Assembly: GCF_042432905.1 (NCBI RefSeq)
Contig: NZ_JBHLWI010000033.1
Location: 27,954-91,953, forward strand
DNA length: 64,000 nt
Reading direction: 5' to 3'
DNA from: Fontibacter flavus
GTDB taxonomy: Bacteria; Bacteroidota; Bacteroidia; Cytophagales; Cyclobacteriaceae
Part shown: piece by piece, positions 8,127 through 17,146 of the stretch
How positions within the stretch are numbered: position 1 is the stretch's first letter
How the letters are laid out: every line of letters begins with the position of its first letter
Made by a program: the position numbers and the translations under genes
The notes under the pieces: generated by a model
Databases searched by the model: none
What the model saw: the letters and a program-made list of their open reading frames with translations, nothing else
Told to the model about the DNA's origin: nothing

Positions 8127-10589
8127 TCAGAGGTTGTTCAATAACCGTTCCAAACTTGCTTCATCCTGCACTAAAACCTCACGTGCTTTACTTCCTTCAA
8201 ATGGCCCAACAATTCCAGCAGCTTCGAGTTGGTCAACAATTCTTCCGGCACGGTTATAGCCAAGTTTCAGTTTTCTTTGGATAAGTGAGGTGCTGCCCTG
8301 CTGATGAAGGACGATCAGCCTAGCCGCATCATCAAATAATGGGTCTCTGTCAGCAAGATCAATGTCACCAATCCCACTGTCACTTTCCTCACCTTCAAAC
8401 TCAGGGAGTAAATAAGCATCTGGATAACCTTTTTGTTCACCGATCCAGTCACAGATGGCATCAACTTCTGGCGTGTCCAGGAATGCGCACTGTAGACGTG
8501 TGACGTCTGAGCCATGGGAAAGCAGCATATCTCCCATGCCGATCAGTTGTTCGGCACCTCCAGAATCCAAAATGGTTCGGCTGTCAATTTTAGAGGTAAC
8601 ACGGAAAGAAAGTCTGGCAGGGAAATTGGCCTTAATGATACCGGTGATGACATTTACCGAAGGTCTTTGGGTGGCCACCACCAAGTGGATACCAATAGCC
8701 CTTGCCAACTGTGCCAACCTTGCAATCGGTGCCTCAATTTCTTTCCCGGCTGTCATCATCAGATCTGCCAACTCATCAATTACCAATACGATGTAAGGCA
8801 TGAATTTATGGCCTTTTTCGGGATTCAGTCTACGTGCGATAAACTTGGCATTGTATTCTTTCAGGTTTCTACACCCGGCGTCTTTCAAGAGGTCATAACG
8901 GTTGTCCATCTCAATACACAGGGAGTTCAAGGTGTAGATAACCTTCTTGGTATCGGTAATGATAGCTTCTTCCGAACCTGGGAGTTTGGCTAGGAAATGA
9001 CGCTCTATTTTATTGAAGAGGGTCAATTCCACCTTCTTAGGATCGACGAGCACGAATTTTAGTTGGGCAGGATGTTTTTTATAGACCAGGGAGGCGAGGA
9101 TCATATTCAGCCCCACTGACTTTCCTTGTCCCGTTGCTCCCGCCATCAATAGGTGGGGCATTTTTGCCAAGTCTATGACAAATACCTCATTGGAGATGGT
9201 TTTGCCAAGCGCGACAGGAAGATCCTTATCACTCTTCATGAATTTTTCGGTTCCGATTACCGATTTGGCAGGTACGAGTTCACGGTTTTTGTTTGGAACC
9301 TCAATACCAATGGTGCCTTTGCCTGGCATGGGTGCAATGATTCGGATACCCAATGCTGCCAGATTGAGTGCAATATCGTCTTCCAGGTTTTTGATTTTGG
9401 AAATTTTCACTCCCGGATCAGGGACAATTTCATATAGCGTAACCGTAGGGCCGATAGTCGCCTTGATTTCCTGAATTCCGATCTTGAAGTTGACCAGGGT
9501 CTCTACGATTTTGTTTTTATTTTCCTCCAGTTCCTGACGGGTTACCGTCACTTTTTGGAAATCATATTCATTCAGTAAATCCAAAGTCGGATACTGATAA
9601 TGCGGAAGATCCAACTTCGGATCATAGGGATCCAGGTTTTCAACCTCTTCCGCAGTCTTTTCTTCTCCGGCACTTTTTGTAACCGAGAAATTATTCTCCT
9701 TGGTCTCGGGAGTGGAAAGGATGGGTTCTTCCGGTAAATCTGTTTCTCCTTCTATGTTGAATACAGGAGAAGGTACCGGGACTTTGGCAGGTTTGTCATC
9801 AGCATTCATGGTCCAAGTGCTGCCATCATCCATAATTTCTTCTTCGACAAACTCATCCACTTCATCCATTTCATCTAGAATATCAGAGGCTTCAGAATTG
9901 TTGGTGTATTGGTCTGACTTCCCTTCCTCTTCCAAATTTTTACCCGTTGAAGAAAACCAGTTGATCTGATCAATATTGAAGAAAAAGATCAGGAAAATGA
10001 ATAAAGAACCACCAATTAAAATAAAGGTGCCCCAACCCAGAAAATTACTGGCCAAAGTTCCCAGTTCAATACCAAAGCCCCCGCTTAAATCTCCCAGAAG
10101 GTGATAGCCATCTGCTTTATGAACCAAATACCCTGTCAATAGACAAAGCCAAAACGTAAAGAAAATGGCGAAGATAGCATACCTTGAAAGGGACATCAAA
10201 GACTTTTTAAAGGTCATCTTGACGCCTAATAGAAATAGGAAAGGAGGGAATAGGAATGCGGCAATTCCGAACCATTTGTGAATAAAGATATGTGAAATCT
10301 TAGCGCCTAAAAGGCCTAGCCAATTTCTGGCTTCTTCAGCAGTGCTCCTTACATCCTGATCCAATTGGGATACAACAAGATCCTGATCGGCTTTTCCCTC
10401 GAAAAGGTAGCTGATAAATGCAAAAATCATGAAAAGCCCCAATGACATCAAGGTAATTCCAATGGTAAGGGGAATCCTTTTATCATTTGCAAAGGAAAAT
10501 GAAAAACGCTTACCGCTTCCTTCTTTTCCCTTGGGTTTGGGTTCATTTTTCTTTCTAAAAGTATTTGATCTGCTGTTGTCTGAAGCCAT
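8127..10589 (-). CDS. ftsK: DNA translocase FtsK/SpoIIIE
   Basis: An 820-residue septal DNA pump that moves terminus DNA and activates XerCD recombination at dif. Four membrane helices lie at about 43-63, 108-124, 137-155 and 185-205. An acidic linker (about 215-320) follows, then the motor domain with Walker A GATGQGKSVG at 484-493 and Walker B IVLVIDELADL. The C-terminal winged-helix gamma domain (about 745-810) has RKLKLGYNRAGRIVDQLE, which in relatives reads KOPS sites. XerD is encoded in the same window. Transcription probably continues into lolA. Confidence 0.97.
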   Translation of the reverse strand: MASDNSRSNTFRKKNEPKPKGKEGSGKRFSFSFANDKRIPLTIGITLMSLGLFMIFAFISYLFEGKADQDLVVSQLDQDVRSTAEEARNWLGLLGAKISHIFIHKWFGIAAFLFPPFLFLLGVKMTFKKSLMSLSRYAIFAIFFTFWLCLLTGYLVHKADGYHLLGDLSGGFGIELGTLASNFLGWGTFILIGGSLFIFLIFFFNIDQINWFSSTGKNLEEEGKSDQYTNNSEASDILDEMDEVDEFVEEEIMDDGSTWTMNADDKPAKVPVPSPVFNIEGETDLPEEPILSTPETKENNFSVTKSAGEEKTAEEVENLDPYDPKLDLPHYQYPTLDLLNEYDFQKVTVTRQELEENKNKIVETLVNFKIGIQEIKATIGPTVTLYEIVPDPGVKISKIKNLEDDIALNLAALGIRIIAPMPGKGTIGIEVPNKNRELVPAKSVIGTEKFMKSDKDLPVALGKTISNEVFVIDLAKMPHLLMAGATGQGKSVGLNMILASLVYKKHPAQLKFVLVDPKKVELTLFNKIERHFLAKLPGSEEAIITDTKKVIYTLNSLCIEMDNRYDLLKDAGCRNLKEYNAKFIARRLNPEKGHKFMPYIVLVIDELADLMMTAGKEIEAPIARLAQLARAIGIHLVVATQRPSVNVITGIIKANFPARLSFRVTSKIDSRTILDSGGAEQLIGMGDMLLSHGSDVTRLQCAFLDTPEVDAICDWIGEQKGYPDAYLLPEFEGEESDSGIGDIDLADRDPLFDDAARLIVLHQQGSTSLIQRKLKLGYNRAGRIVDQLEAAGIVGPFEGSKAREVLVQDEASLERLLNNL

Positions 10590-10649
10590 TTTGCTGTTCA
10601 GGGTGTATCTAAAGTTCGGTAATGGGTTTCGAAATATACTGATTTACTT

Positions 10650-11693
10650 TTATTGCCGGGACAAATATTCAGCCAATCCTTTTTTGATTTTCTTCACCAT
10701 GGAAGGACCTTCATAAATCATGCCTGTATATACTTGCACAAGCGATGCGCCAGCCTCAAGTTTGTCAATAGCATCTTGGGCAGTGAAAATTCCTCCTACT
10801 CCTATGATAGGGAAGGCATTGTTTGATCTCTTTGCCAGGTACCGGATTACTTCGGTACTTCTTTTGGCGAGCACTTTTCCACTTACTCCGCCTGCGCCTA
10901 TAGCTGCAACTTTTTCCTGAGGAGTCGTTAATTCTGTCCTGCCTATGGTCGTGTTGGTAGCGATGACCCCGTCGATTTTGGTTTCAAGGACAATTTCCAC
11001 AATGTCATCCAATTGTCCTACAGTGAGATCTGGAGCAATCTTCAAAAGGATAGGTTTTGGTTTTCTTTTGAGGTCATTGGCTTTCTTGATCTCTGTCAAT
11101 AACTTTTTCAAAGGTTCTTTTTCCTGCAAATCCCGTAGATTAGGCGTGTTAGGTGAACTTACATTTACCACAAAATAATCAACATAAGGATGTAAGGCTT
11201 CCAGGCAGTATAGATAATCCTCTACTGCATCTTCATTTGCTGTCACTTTGTTTTTGCCAATGTTTCCGCCGACTATTACGCTGGAGTTTCGATTTTTGAG
11301 TCTTTTTACTGCTTCATCCACCCCGCCGTTGTTAAATCCCATTCTATTGATCAATGCCTCGTCTTCAGGAAGTCTGAAAAGGCGAGGTAGTGGATTGCCT
11401 TCCTGTGGTTTAGGTGTCAATGTGCCAATCTCAATAAACCCAAATCCCAACATAGCCATCTCTTCGATCAACTTGGCATCTTTATCAAATCCTGCAGCCA
11501 AACCAACAGGATTGCTGAACTTTAAGCCAAAAACTGTTCTTTCCAAGGCAGCATTGTCATAGGAAAACATGCTTTTGATAATTGGATTGACTACAGGGAG
11601 ATTGAAAAGGCGCTTGATCCAGTTGAAAGTAAAGTGATGGGCATCTTCTGGATTTTTCTGAAACAGGATTGGTTTGATGATGGATTTGTACAC
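10650..11693 (-). CDS. pyrD: Dihydroorotate dehydrogenase (quinone), class 2
   Basis: A 347-residue FMN enzyme oxidising dihydroorotate to orotate with quinone as acceptor, at the inner face of the membrane. The N-terminal helix region (residues 1-40) is typical of class 2. NPVGLAAGFDKDA binds FMN/substrate, VNVSSPNTP contains the catalytic Ser region and IGVGGIFT binds FMN phosphate. The start codon is GTG, giving MYKSIIKPILF, the usual class 2 N-terminus. It lies upstream of ftsK on the same strand with a 60-nt gap. With pyrF, two pyrimidine genes are in this segment. Confidence 0.95.
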   Translation of the reverse strand: MYKSIIKPILFQKNPEDAHHFTFNWIKRLFNLPVVNPIIKSMFSYDNAALERTVFGLKFSNPVGLAAGFDKDAKLIEEMAMLGFGFIEIGTLTPKPQEGNPLPRLFRLPEDEALINRMGFNNGGVDEAVKRLKNRNSSVIVGGNIGKNKVTANEDAVEDYLYCLEALHPYVDYFVVNVSSPNTPNLRDLQEKEPLKKLLTEIKKANDLKRKPKPILLKIAPDLTVGQLDDIVEIVLETKIDGVIATNTTIGRTELTTPQEKVAAIGAGGVSGKVLAKRSTEVIRYLAKRSNNAFPIIGVGGIFTAQDAIDKLEAGASLVQVYTGMIYEGPSMVKKIKKGLAEYLSRQ

Positions 11694-11909
11694 TGGGGTC
11701 GGAGTTTTATCTGCGCGCTAAATTAACGGATTTAAAAATCTTTTGCGAAGCAAATACCAAATTCGAACACAAAACATGTAGGTAGTTCTTCTAATGGGTG
11801 AGTTTTTGAGTTTTATTGCTTCAGATTTTTTGCCCCAAATCAGCTAAACCTGCTTGTTACTTTTGCGTATTGATTCATTAATTCACGTTACTGTTTAATT
11901 ATCAATGCG

Positions 11910-12590
11910 ATGAGAAAGATCTTTTTTACTTTGTTCATGCTCTTGATGTTTTCTTTTGGGTCATTTGGTCAAGGGTGGATTGGTGGAGCCTATTTCAATA
12001 TGGGAATGCCAATTGGAAATTTTAAGGAAGCCAATCATTAGCTTGTTTTTCCATCTGTCAGCTTGCAGGGGCTTTACAAGATTCCCAAAAGGCCATTCTT
12101 TGTGGGAGGAGAATTTGGTTACGTTATATATCGGACAGCCATGAACAGGAATAACACCATTATCAATGGTGCAGAACAGCGCTTCAGAATTAGAAATAAT
12201 AAAAATATGCTGAGCCTTTCAGGGGTATTGAGGTTCATGCCAGAGACTTTGTTTTGGATGAAGCCTTTTATAGAAGATCAATTGGGAGGTATGCATACCT
12301 ATACGAGGTCTAAAGTTAGGGAAAATAGACTGGCAGAACCGCTATCTTCAGGTACAGAGTTTTATGATTGGGCGGGGATTTTTCAGCTTGGAGGGTGTGT
12401 GTTACTTGCGCTGAATAAAGAAAAAGATACTTTCCTTGAGTTAAGATTCCATTACCTTCAAACTGGAAATATGGATTTTTTGACCAAAGAAGATGCGAAG
12501 TATAATGAACTTGGTCAGGTCACATTTAGTCCGCAAAATGCTGAATTTCAACTGCTTCAGCCAAAAGTCGCGCTCAAAATTGCATTTTGA
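11910..12590 (+). pseudogene. Outer-membrane beta-barrel protein broken by an in-frame amber codon
   Basis: A frame beginning MRKIFFTLFMLLMFSFGSFG (a signal peptide ending GQG) is interrupted at codon 44 by TAG (12039-12041). It then continues in the same frame to a normal stop, giving about 226 positions in all. The region after the stop has alternating beta-strand patterns (FFVGGEFGYVIYR, MLSLSGVLRFMP, VALKIAF ending in Phe), as in small outer-membrane barrels. No frameshift is needed to join the two parts, so a single point mutation explains the break. The family is not identified. It converges directly with xerD, with no spare bases between the two stop codons. A sequencing error or readthrough is possible. 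Confidence 0.7.
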
Positions 12591-13493
12591 TTATTTTCTT
12601 GGGTGAAATTCATTTAAAACTTGTCTCAGGTAATCCCTGTCTAAATGTGTATATATTTCCGTGGTAGTGATGCTTTCATGTCCTAACATTTCCTGCACAG
12701 CCCTTAGGTCGGCACCGCCTTCCACCAGGTGCGTAGCAAAGCTATGCCGGAAAGTATGTGGGCTAACATTTTTTTCTAGTCCTATTGCGGCTACTTGCTT
12801 TTTGATGATCAGAAATACCATTACCCGACTTAACTTTTTGCCCGTTCGGTTCAGAAACACATATTGTTCATGACCTTTTGCTGGTTGGATATGTTTTCTA
12901 AATTCTTCGATGTAGATGTTGATGTACTTTAAAGCATCCTTGCCAATCGGAACAAGTCTTTCTTTATTTCCTTTGCCGATCACCCTGAGGAAACCAACAT
13001 CTGCATAGATATTTCCAATTTTCAGGTCAATAAGTTCCGAAACACGAAGACCTGAACTGTATAATGTTTCCAACATGGCCCTGTTGCGGTGGCCTTCAGG
13101 TTCCCCTAAGGGAATACTTTCCAGGATTTTCTCTATTTCAGGATAGCTCAGGGTGTCCGGTAATTTTCTGCCCAATTTGGGACTTTCCAAAAGTTGGGAA
13201 GGATCTTCCGTTATCCGGTCTTCATACATCAGAAACCTATAAAAAGCTTTGATACCTGAAATGATACGTGCTTGGGTGTATTCTGATATTTCCAATTCTG
13301 CCAAGCTATTGACAAAATACCGCAAATGCTGCAAGGTGACCTGAGTTGGTGAGGTTTCCGGGAAGTTTTTCTCCATATACCTGCTCAGTTTTTCCATATC
13401 CTGTTGGTAAGCCAATATGGAATTTTCACTTAAAGATCTTTCGATCTTTAAATAGTGTTGAAATTGACGAAGTAAAGGTGTCCAACTGCTCAT
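12591..13493 (-). CDS. xerD: Site-specific tyrosine recombinase XerD
   Basis: A 300-residue recombinase that resolves chromosome dimers at dif together with a XerC partner. The N-terminal SAM-like DNA-binding domain covers about residues 5-90. The catalytic domain has Arg in YSSGLRVSEL, Lys in GKGNKERLVPIG, the HTFRHSFATHL box, His in LGHESITTTEIYTH and the nucleophile Tyr in the same motif. The length is typical. No second Xer gene and no recognisable dif site are in the window. The gene diverges from aroQ across about 200 bp. Confidence 0.94.
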   Translation of the reverse strand: MSSWTPLLRQFQHYLKIERSLSENSILAYQQDMEKLSRYMEKNFPETSPTQVTLQHLRYFVNSLAELEISEYTQARIISGIKAFYRFLMYEDRITEDPSQLLESPKLGRKLPDTLSYPEIEKILESIPLGEPEGHRNRAMLETLYSSGLRVSELIDLKIGNIYADVGFLRVIGKGNKERLVPIGKDALKYINIYIEEFRKHIQPAKGHEQYVFLNRTGKKLSRVMVFLIIKKQVAAIGLEKNVSPHTFRHSFATHLVEGGADLRAVQEMLGHESITTTEIYTHLDRDYLRQVLNEFHPRK

Positions 13494-13693
13494 TTTATTA
13501 TTTTTTGTTTTCCTTTACTTTCAAAGGATTGGATAAAAATGATTTACTCTTCTAGCCTCTGATTGTGATTTGTTCCAAATTGGGTCATTCCTGTCCAAAA
13601 TTAAAGCTTTCTATCAGAATATTGCTGATATATCCCTATTCAAAACAAAACCTTCCTTAACTTTATGTCCTGAAACCACTAACCATCTCAAAA

Positions 13694-14113
13694 TTGAAAA
13701 TCATTATCATCAATGGACCCAACCTCAATTTGCTGGGGAAAAGGGAACCTGAAATTTATGGCAGCACCTCTTTTGAGGATTTTTTCGTCCAACTTCAATC
13801 AAAGTTTCCGGAAATTGAACTCAGCTATTTCCAAAGCAATGTAGAAGGAGAGCTGATCAATAAAATCCATGAGGTGGGATTCAGCTATGATGCCATTCTG
13901 CTGAATGCAGGTGGTTATACGCATACCTCTGTGGCCATTTCCGACGCTATAGCCGGAGTCAAAACTCCTGTTTTGGAAGTTCATATCTCCAATATTTACA
14001 AAAGAGAGGAATTCAGGCACAAAAGTATCATTTCCAAAGAATGTGTAGGAATGATTTCCGGATTAGGCCTAAAAGGCTATGAATTAGGTTTATTGTATTT
14101 TCTCAACCGCTAA
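13694..14113 (+). CDS. aroQ: 3-dehydroquinate dehydratase, type II
   Basis: A 139-residue enzyme of the shikimate pathway, forming 3-dehydroshikimate. The type II hallmarks are present: IIINGPNLNLLGKREPEIYG at the N-terminus, LLNAGGYTHTSVAI with the substrate-binding Asn, and LEVHISNIYKREEFRHKS with the catalytic His. Translation starts at TTG, since no ATG or GTG lies in frame upstream and the N-terminus is already complete. The class V aminotransferase gene follows after 5 nt, so the two are probably cotranscribed. Confidence 0.95.
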   Translation: MKIIIINGPNLNLLGKREPEIYGSTSFEDFFVQLQSKFPEIELSYFQSNVEGELINKIHEVGFSYDAILLNAGGYTHTSVAISDAIAGVKTPVLEVHISNIYKREEFRHKSIISKECVGMISGLGLKGYELGLLYFLNR

Positions 14114-14118
14114 GCATT

Positions 14119-15174
14119 ATGATAACATTTGCTCCAGGACCTTCCAAAGTATATGACAGCCTTCCCCAATATATGCAGGAGGCTTATGAAAAAGGAATTT
14201 TAAGCGCTAACCATAGGTCGGCAGTATTCATGGACCTTTACAAGGAAACTGAGACGCTGATCAAGGAAAAACTTCATGTTCCTCAGGATTTCAAATTACT
14301 GTTTACTTCCTCTGCTACTGAAAACTGGGAAATTATCAGTCAGTCGATAGTGGAATCTGCCAGTTTTCATATTTTTTCAGGATCTTTTGGGAAAAAGTGG
14401 TTTGAATATGCCAAATATATTGAGCCGAAAAGCCAGTCCCTCAAGATCAGTGCAGATGATACGATTCAAGTTGAAGGCCTACAGATAGGGGAGGAGTTTG
14501 ACCTGATTGCCATTACCCAAAACGAAACTTCCAATGCTACGCAGGTAAGGAATGATACTATTGGGGAAATAAGGGCAAAATTTCCTGAAAAAATGATTGC
14601 CGTGGATACCACCTCCTCCATGGGTGGGATAGAACTGGAGTTTTCGAATGCGGATATTTGGTATGCTTCTGTACAAAAATGTTTTGGTCTTCCGGCTGGT
14701 CTGGGAATACTTATACTTTCACCAAGGGCAATTGCCAAAACCAAAAACAAGGGTGAAAGAGGTAGGTATAATAGTCTAAACTTCATACTGGAGAATGCGG
14801 ATAATTATCAGACACATTATACACCTAATGTGTTTGGAATTTACCTTCTGAACAGGGTTTTGAGAGATATGCCGGAAATTCAGCATGTGGATTCCAAAAT
14901 TAAACAGAGAATGAGAAGGCTTGAAGATTCGATAGCCCATACACCCAAACTGATGATGCTGGTTCAAAATATGGATGCCAGAAGCAGTACTGTTTTGGCA
15001 ATCTCAGGAAAAGAAGAGTTTATCGCTGAGATCAAAAAAGCAGCAGAAAAGGAAGGCATGCAATTGGGGAGTGGTTATGGGCCTTTGAAGCCTACCAGTT
15101 TCAGGATTGCAAATTTCCCTGCAATCAATGATTCTGAGTTTGAAAAGCTTATTGGGTTCTTAAAACAATATTGA
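14119..15174 (+). CDS. Class V aminotransferase, phosphoserine aminotransferase-like
   Basis: A 351-residue PLP enzyme of fold type I. The N-terminus ITFAPGPSKVYDSLP resembles the start of SerC and alanine-glyoxylate aminotransferases. The PLP-binding Lys is in ASVQKCFGLPAGLG, and the cofactor-binding Asp in AVDTTSSMGG precedes it. NHRSAVF near residue 32 replaces the SHRS motif of SerC. SerC (3-phosphohydroxypyruvate to phosphoserine) is the best guess, but other small-acid transaminations are possible. It follows aroQ closely, and its stop overlaps a TTG just before the MarC-like gene. Confidence 0.78.
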   Translation: MITFAPGPSKVYDSLPQYMQEAYEKGILSANHRSAVFMDLYKETETLIKEKLHVPQDFKLLFTSSATENWEIISQSIVESASFHIFSGSFGKKWFEYAKYIEPKSQSLKISADDTIQVEGLQIGEEFDLIAITQNETSNATQVRNDTIGEIRAKFPEKMIAVDTTSSMGGIELEFSNADIWYASVQKCFGLPAGLGILILSPRAIAKTKNKGERGRYNSLNFILENADNYQTHYTPNVFGIYLLNRVLRDMPEIQHVDSKIKQRMRRLEDSIAHTPKLMMLVQNMDARSSTVLAISGKEEFIAEIKKAAEKEGMQLGSGYGPLKPTSFRIANFPAINDSEFEKLIGFLKQY

Positions 15175-15176
15175 TC

Positions 15177-15761
15177 ATGTTCAGCATAAAGGAAATATTC
15201 TCCGTTACACTTATCTTGTTTTCTGTCATCGATATTTTGGGATCAATTCCCATCATCATCAATTTGAGAAAAAAAGTGGGTCAAATCCAATCTGAAAAAG
15301 CGACAATAGCGGCAGGAGTACTGATGTTGTTGTTTCTTTTTGTAGGGAAATCCATTCTTGGTCTCTTTGGTATTGGAGTGGAAGATTTTGCCATTGCAGG
15401 GGCACTGATCATTTTTGCCTTAGGTGCGGAAATGATCCTGGGTATTGAATTGTTCAAGCCTGATCCTGAAGCTTCTACTACAAGTGCCTCCATTGTACCT
15501 ATAGCTTTTCCCTTGATTGCCGGAGCGGGAACTTTGACGACAATCCTTACTTTGAAAGCAGAGTACACCCAGATGAATATTGCAGTGGGTATTGTGATCA
15601 ACCTGTTGATTGTATATGTGGTCCTGAAAAGTACCAATTGGCTGGAACGTAAGTTGGGTAAAACAGGCCTGGATGTTCTGAGGAGAATATTTGGAATTAT
15701 TCTGCTTTCCATAGCCATTAAAATTTTCAAGAGTGCCCTTTTCACAGGGGAAATGATTTAG
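15177..15761 (+). CDS. MarC family integral membrane protein
   Basis: A 194-residue inner-membrane protein with six hydrophobic segments. MarC-family signatures include SVIDILGSIPIII near the N-terminus, FALGAEMILGIELF and IVPIAFPLIAGAGTLTTIL. The physiological role of the family is unsettled. The ATG at MFSIKEIF is preferred over a TTG two codons upstream that overlaps the previous stop. It is the last gene of the aroQ-aminotransferase run and is followed by a strong terminator. Confidence 0.88.
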   Translation: MFSIKEIFSVTLILFSVIDILGSIPIIINLRKKVGQIQSEKATIAAGVLMLLFLFVGKSILGLFGIGVEDFAIAGALIIFALGAEMILGIELFKPDPEASTTSASIVPIAFPLIAGAGTLTTILTLKAEYTQMNIAVGIVINLLIVYVVLKSTNWLERKLGKTGLDVLRRIFGIILLSIAIKIFKSALFTGEMI

Positions 15762-15772
15762 ATCTAGTGCAG

Positions 15773-15804
15773 CCTCCTGGAAAGATAATCCCAGGAGGTT
15801 TTTT
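15773..15804 (+). terminator. Intrinsic terminator after the MarC-like gene
   Basis: An 8-bp perfect GC-rich stem (CCTCCTGG/CCAGGAGG) with a 10-nt loop is followed by six T residues. Confidence 0.85.
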
Positions 15805-15838
15805 AGGCTGTTGACAAAGTTTGTTCTTTCTTTGCAGC

Positions 15839-16318
15839 ATGATTACAATTTATACAGATGGTGCATCCAAAGGCAACCCTGGTCCTGGAGGCTATGGTGT
15901 GGTGTTGAAATTCAATCATCACCGCAAAGAACTCTCAGGAGGTTTCCGTTTGACGACCAATAACCGGATGGAGCTTCTTGCGGTAATCAAAGGGCTTCAG
16001 GAGCTTAAGGTCAGGGATATACCGGTGACTATTTTTTCTGACAGCAAGTATGTGGTGGATGCCATAGAGAAAGGATGGTTGTGGGGCTGGCAAAAAAAAG
16101 GTTTCAAGGACAAAAAGAATCCGGATTTATGGAGGATGTATATTCCCCTTCATGTCCGGTATAAGCCCAAATTTGTGTGGGTTAAAGGTCATGCCGGTAA
16201 TCCTGAAAATGAGCGCTGTGACCAACTGGCTGTTGCTGCTGCAGAGAGGTTAAACCTGCCAGCAGATGAGGGTTATGAAAACATCGGTCCTGATCACATG
16301 ACCGGGTTCAATGGTTGA
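15839..16318 (+). CDS. rnhA: Ribonuclease HI
   Basis: A 159-residue enzyme cleaving the RNA strand of RNA-DNA hybrids. The catalytic residues are visible: Asp in IYTDGASKGNPGPGG, Glu in NNRMELLAV, Asp in FSDSKYV, and His and Asp in KGHAGNPENERCDQLA. The basic handle region WGWQKKGFKDKKNPDLW matches E. coli-type RNase HI. The ATG at MITIYTDG is chosen over an in-frame upstream codon. It is followed by trmN6 after 21 nt. Confidence 0.96.
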   Translation: MITIYTDGASKGNPGPGGYGVVLKFNHHRKELSGGFRLTTNNRMELLAVIKGLQELKVRDIPVTIFSDSKYVVDAIEKGWLWGWQKKGFKDKKNPDLWRMYIPLHVRYKPKFVWVKGHAGNPENERCDQLAVAAAERLNLPADEGYENIGPDHMTGFNG

Positions 16319-16339
16319 TGATTCGTTTTTTTTCTATAA

Positions 16340-17053
16340 ATGTCCAAGACTTATTTTCAATTCAAGCAGTTTGGTGTCCGGCAGGAAAGAGCTGCGATGA
16401 AAATCAGTACAGATGGCGTGCTATTGGGCGCTACTGCTGGTAAGGGTTTTCCTAAAAATGTGCTGGAAATCGGAGTAGGTACAGGCGTGGTAACCTTAAT
16501 GATGGCCCAAAGATTTGCAACGGCCCAGTTTACCGGTGTTGAAATTGATCAGGATGCATGGCTGGAGGCTTCTGAGAATGCGGATCAAAGCCCTTGGTCT
16601 GATCGGATTGACTTTGTACATCAGCGTTTCCAGGACTTTTTTCCTGTATGCCAACAAAAGTTTGACCTGATTGTCAGTAATCCGCCTTACTTTCAGGACC
16701 ATCTCAAAACTAAAGATGTCAAGAGAAACCTGGCTTTACATCTTACTGGTTTGTCTTTCTCTGAACTATTGGAAGGAGTAGTGAAATTGCTCGGCCAGAG
16801 AGGTGAGTTTTGTGTGATTTTGCCTGAAAGACAAATGGAGATTTTGGAAAAGGAAGCTGCTTCAATTGGTCTCTTTTCACAACACAAATTGATTGTAAAA
16901 GATAGGCCAGGAAAACCGGTATTGAGAGTAGTGGCCTCTTTTAGCTTTGGGAGTAAAAAAACTTCAAGTGAGGAAATTGTAATAAGAGTTGAGATTGGGA
17001 AATATTCTGAAGGTTATTCCCGCCTCTTAAGAGATTTTTTATTGATTTTTTAA
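16340..17053 (+). CDS. trmN6: tRNA1(Val) (adenine(37)-N6)-methyltransferase
   Basis: A 237-residue SAM-dependent methyltransferase of the YfiC/TrmN6 group. The N-terminal FKQFGVRQERAAMKISTDG segment is typical of the group. The SAM-binding motif I is LEIGVGTGVVTLMMAQR, and motif IV is NPPYF, the N6-adenine type. The size matches the family. E. coli YfiC methylates A37 of tRNA1(Val). The substrate here is inferred. It sits just downstream of rnhA and may share its transcript. Confidence 0.88.
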   Translation: MSKTYFQFKQFGVRQERAAMKISTDGVLLGATAGKGFPKNVLEIGVGTGVVTLMMAQRFATAQFTGVEIDQDAWLEASENADQSPWSDRIDFVHQRFQDFFPVCQQKFDLIVSNPPYFQDHLKTKDVKRNLALHLTGLSFSELLEGVVKLLGQRGEFCVILPERQMEILEKEAASIGLFSQHKLIVKDRPGKPVLRVVASFSFGSKKTSSEEIVIRVEIGKYSEGYSRLLRDFLLIF

Positions 17054-17056
17054 AAG

Positions 17057-17091
17057 TTTGCAGAAAATTAATGCCGTGTTTTTTAGGTTTG
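17057..17091 (+). promoter_or_regulatory. Candidate Bacteroidota promoter of the IPT/kelch lipoprotein gene
   Basis: TTTG at 17057-17060 and TAGGTTTG at 17084-17091 fit the Bacteroidota sigma consensus TTTG / TAnnTTTG. The 23-nt spacing is at the long end of the accepted range. Transcription would start about 50 nt before the lipoprotein ATG. Confidence 0.4.
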
Positions 17092-17146
17092 TTTTTTTAA
17101 ATCCAATATTACTGTATTTTTAACCCTTGCATTAAGTTGAAATTTC

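Noticed and set aside
11830..11865. TACTTTTG -7-like box upstream of the broken outer-membrane gene
   Set aside because: The nearest TTG -33 candidate is 25 nt away, outside the accepted spacing, so a promoter cannot be supported.
12591..13493. XerD as the integrase of a genomic island
   Set aside because: The length, motifs and core-gene setting fit housekeeping XerD. No attachment-site repeats, tRNA or phage genes flank it.
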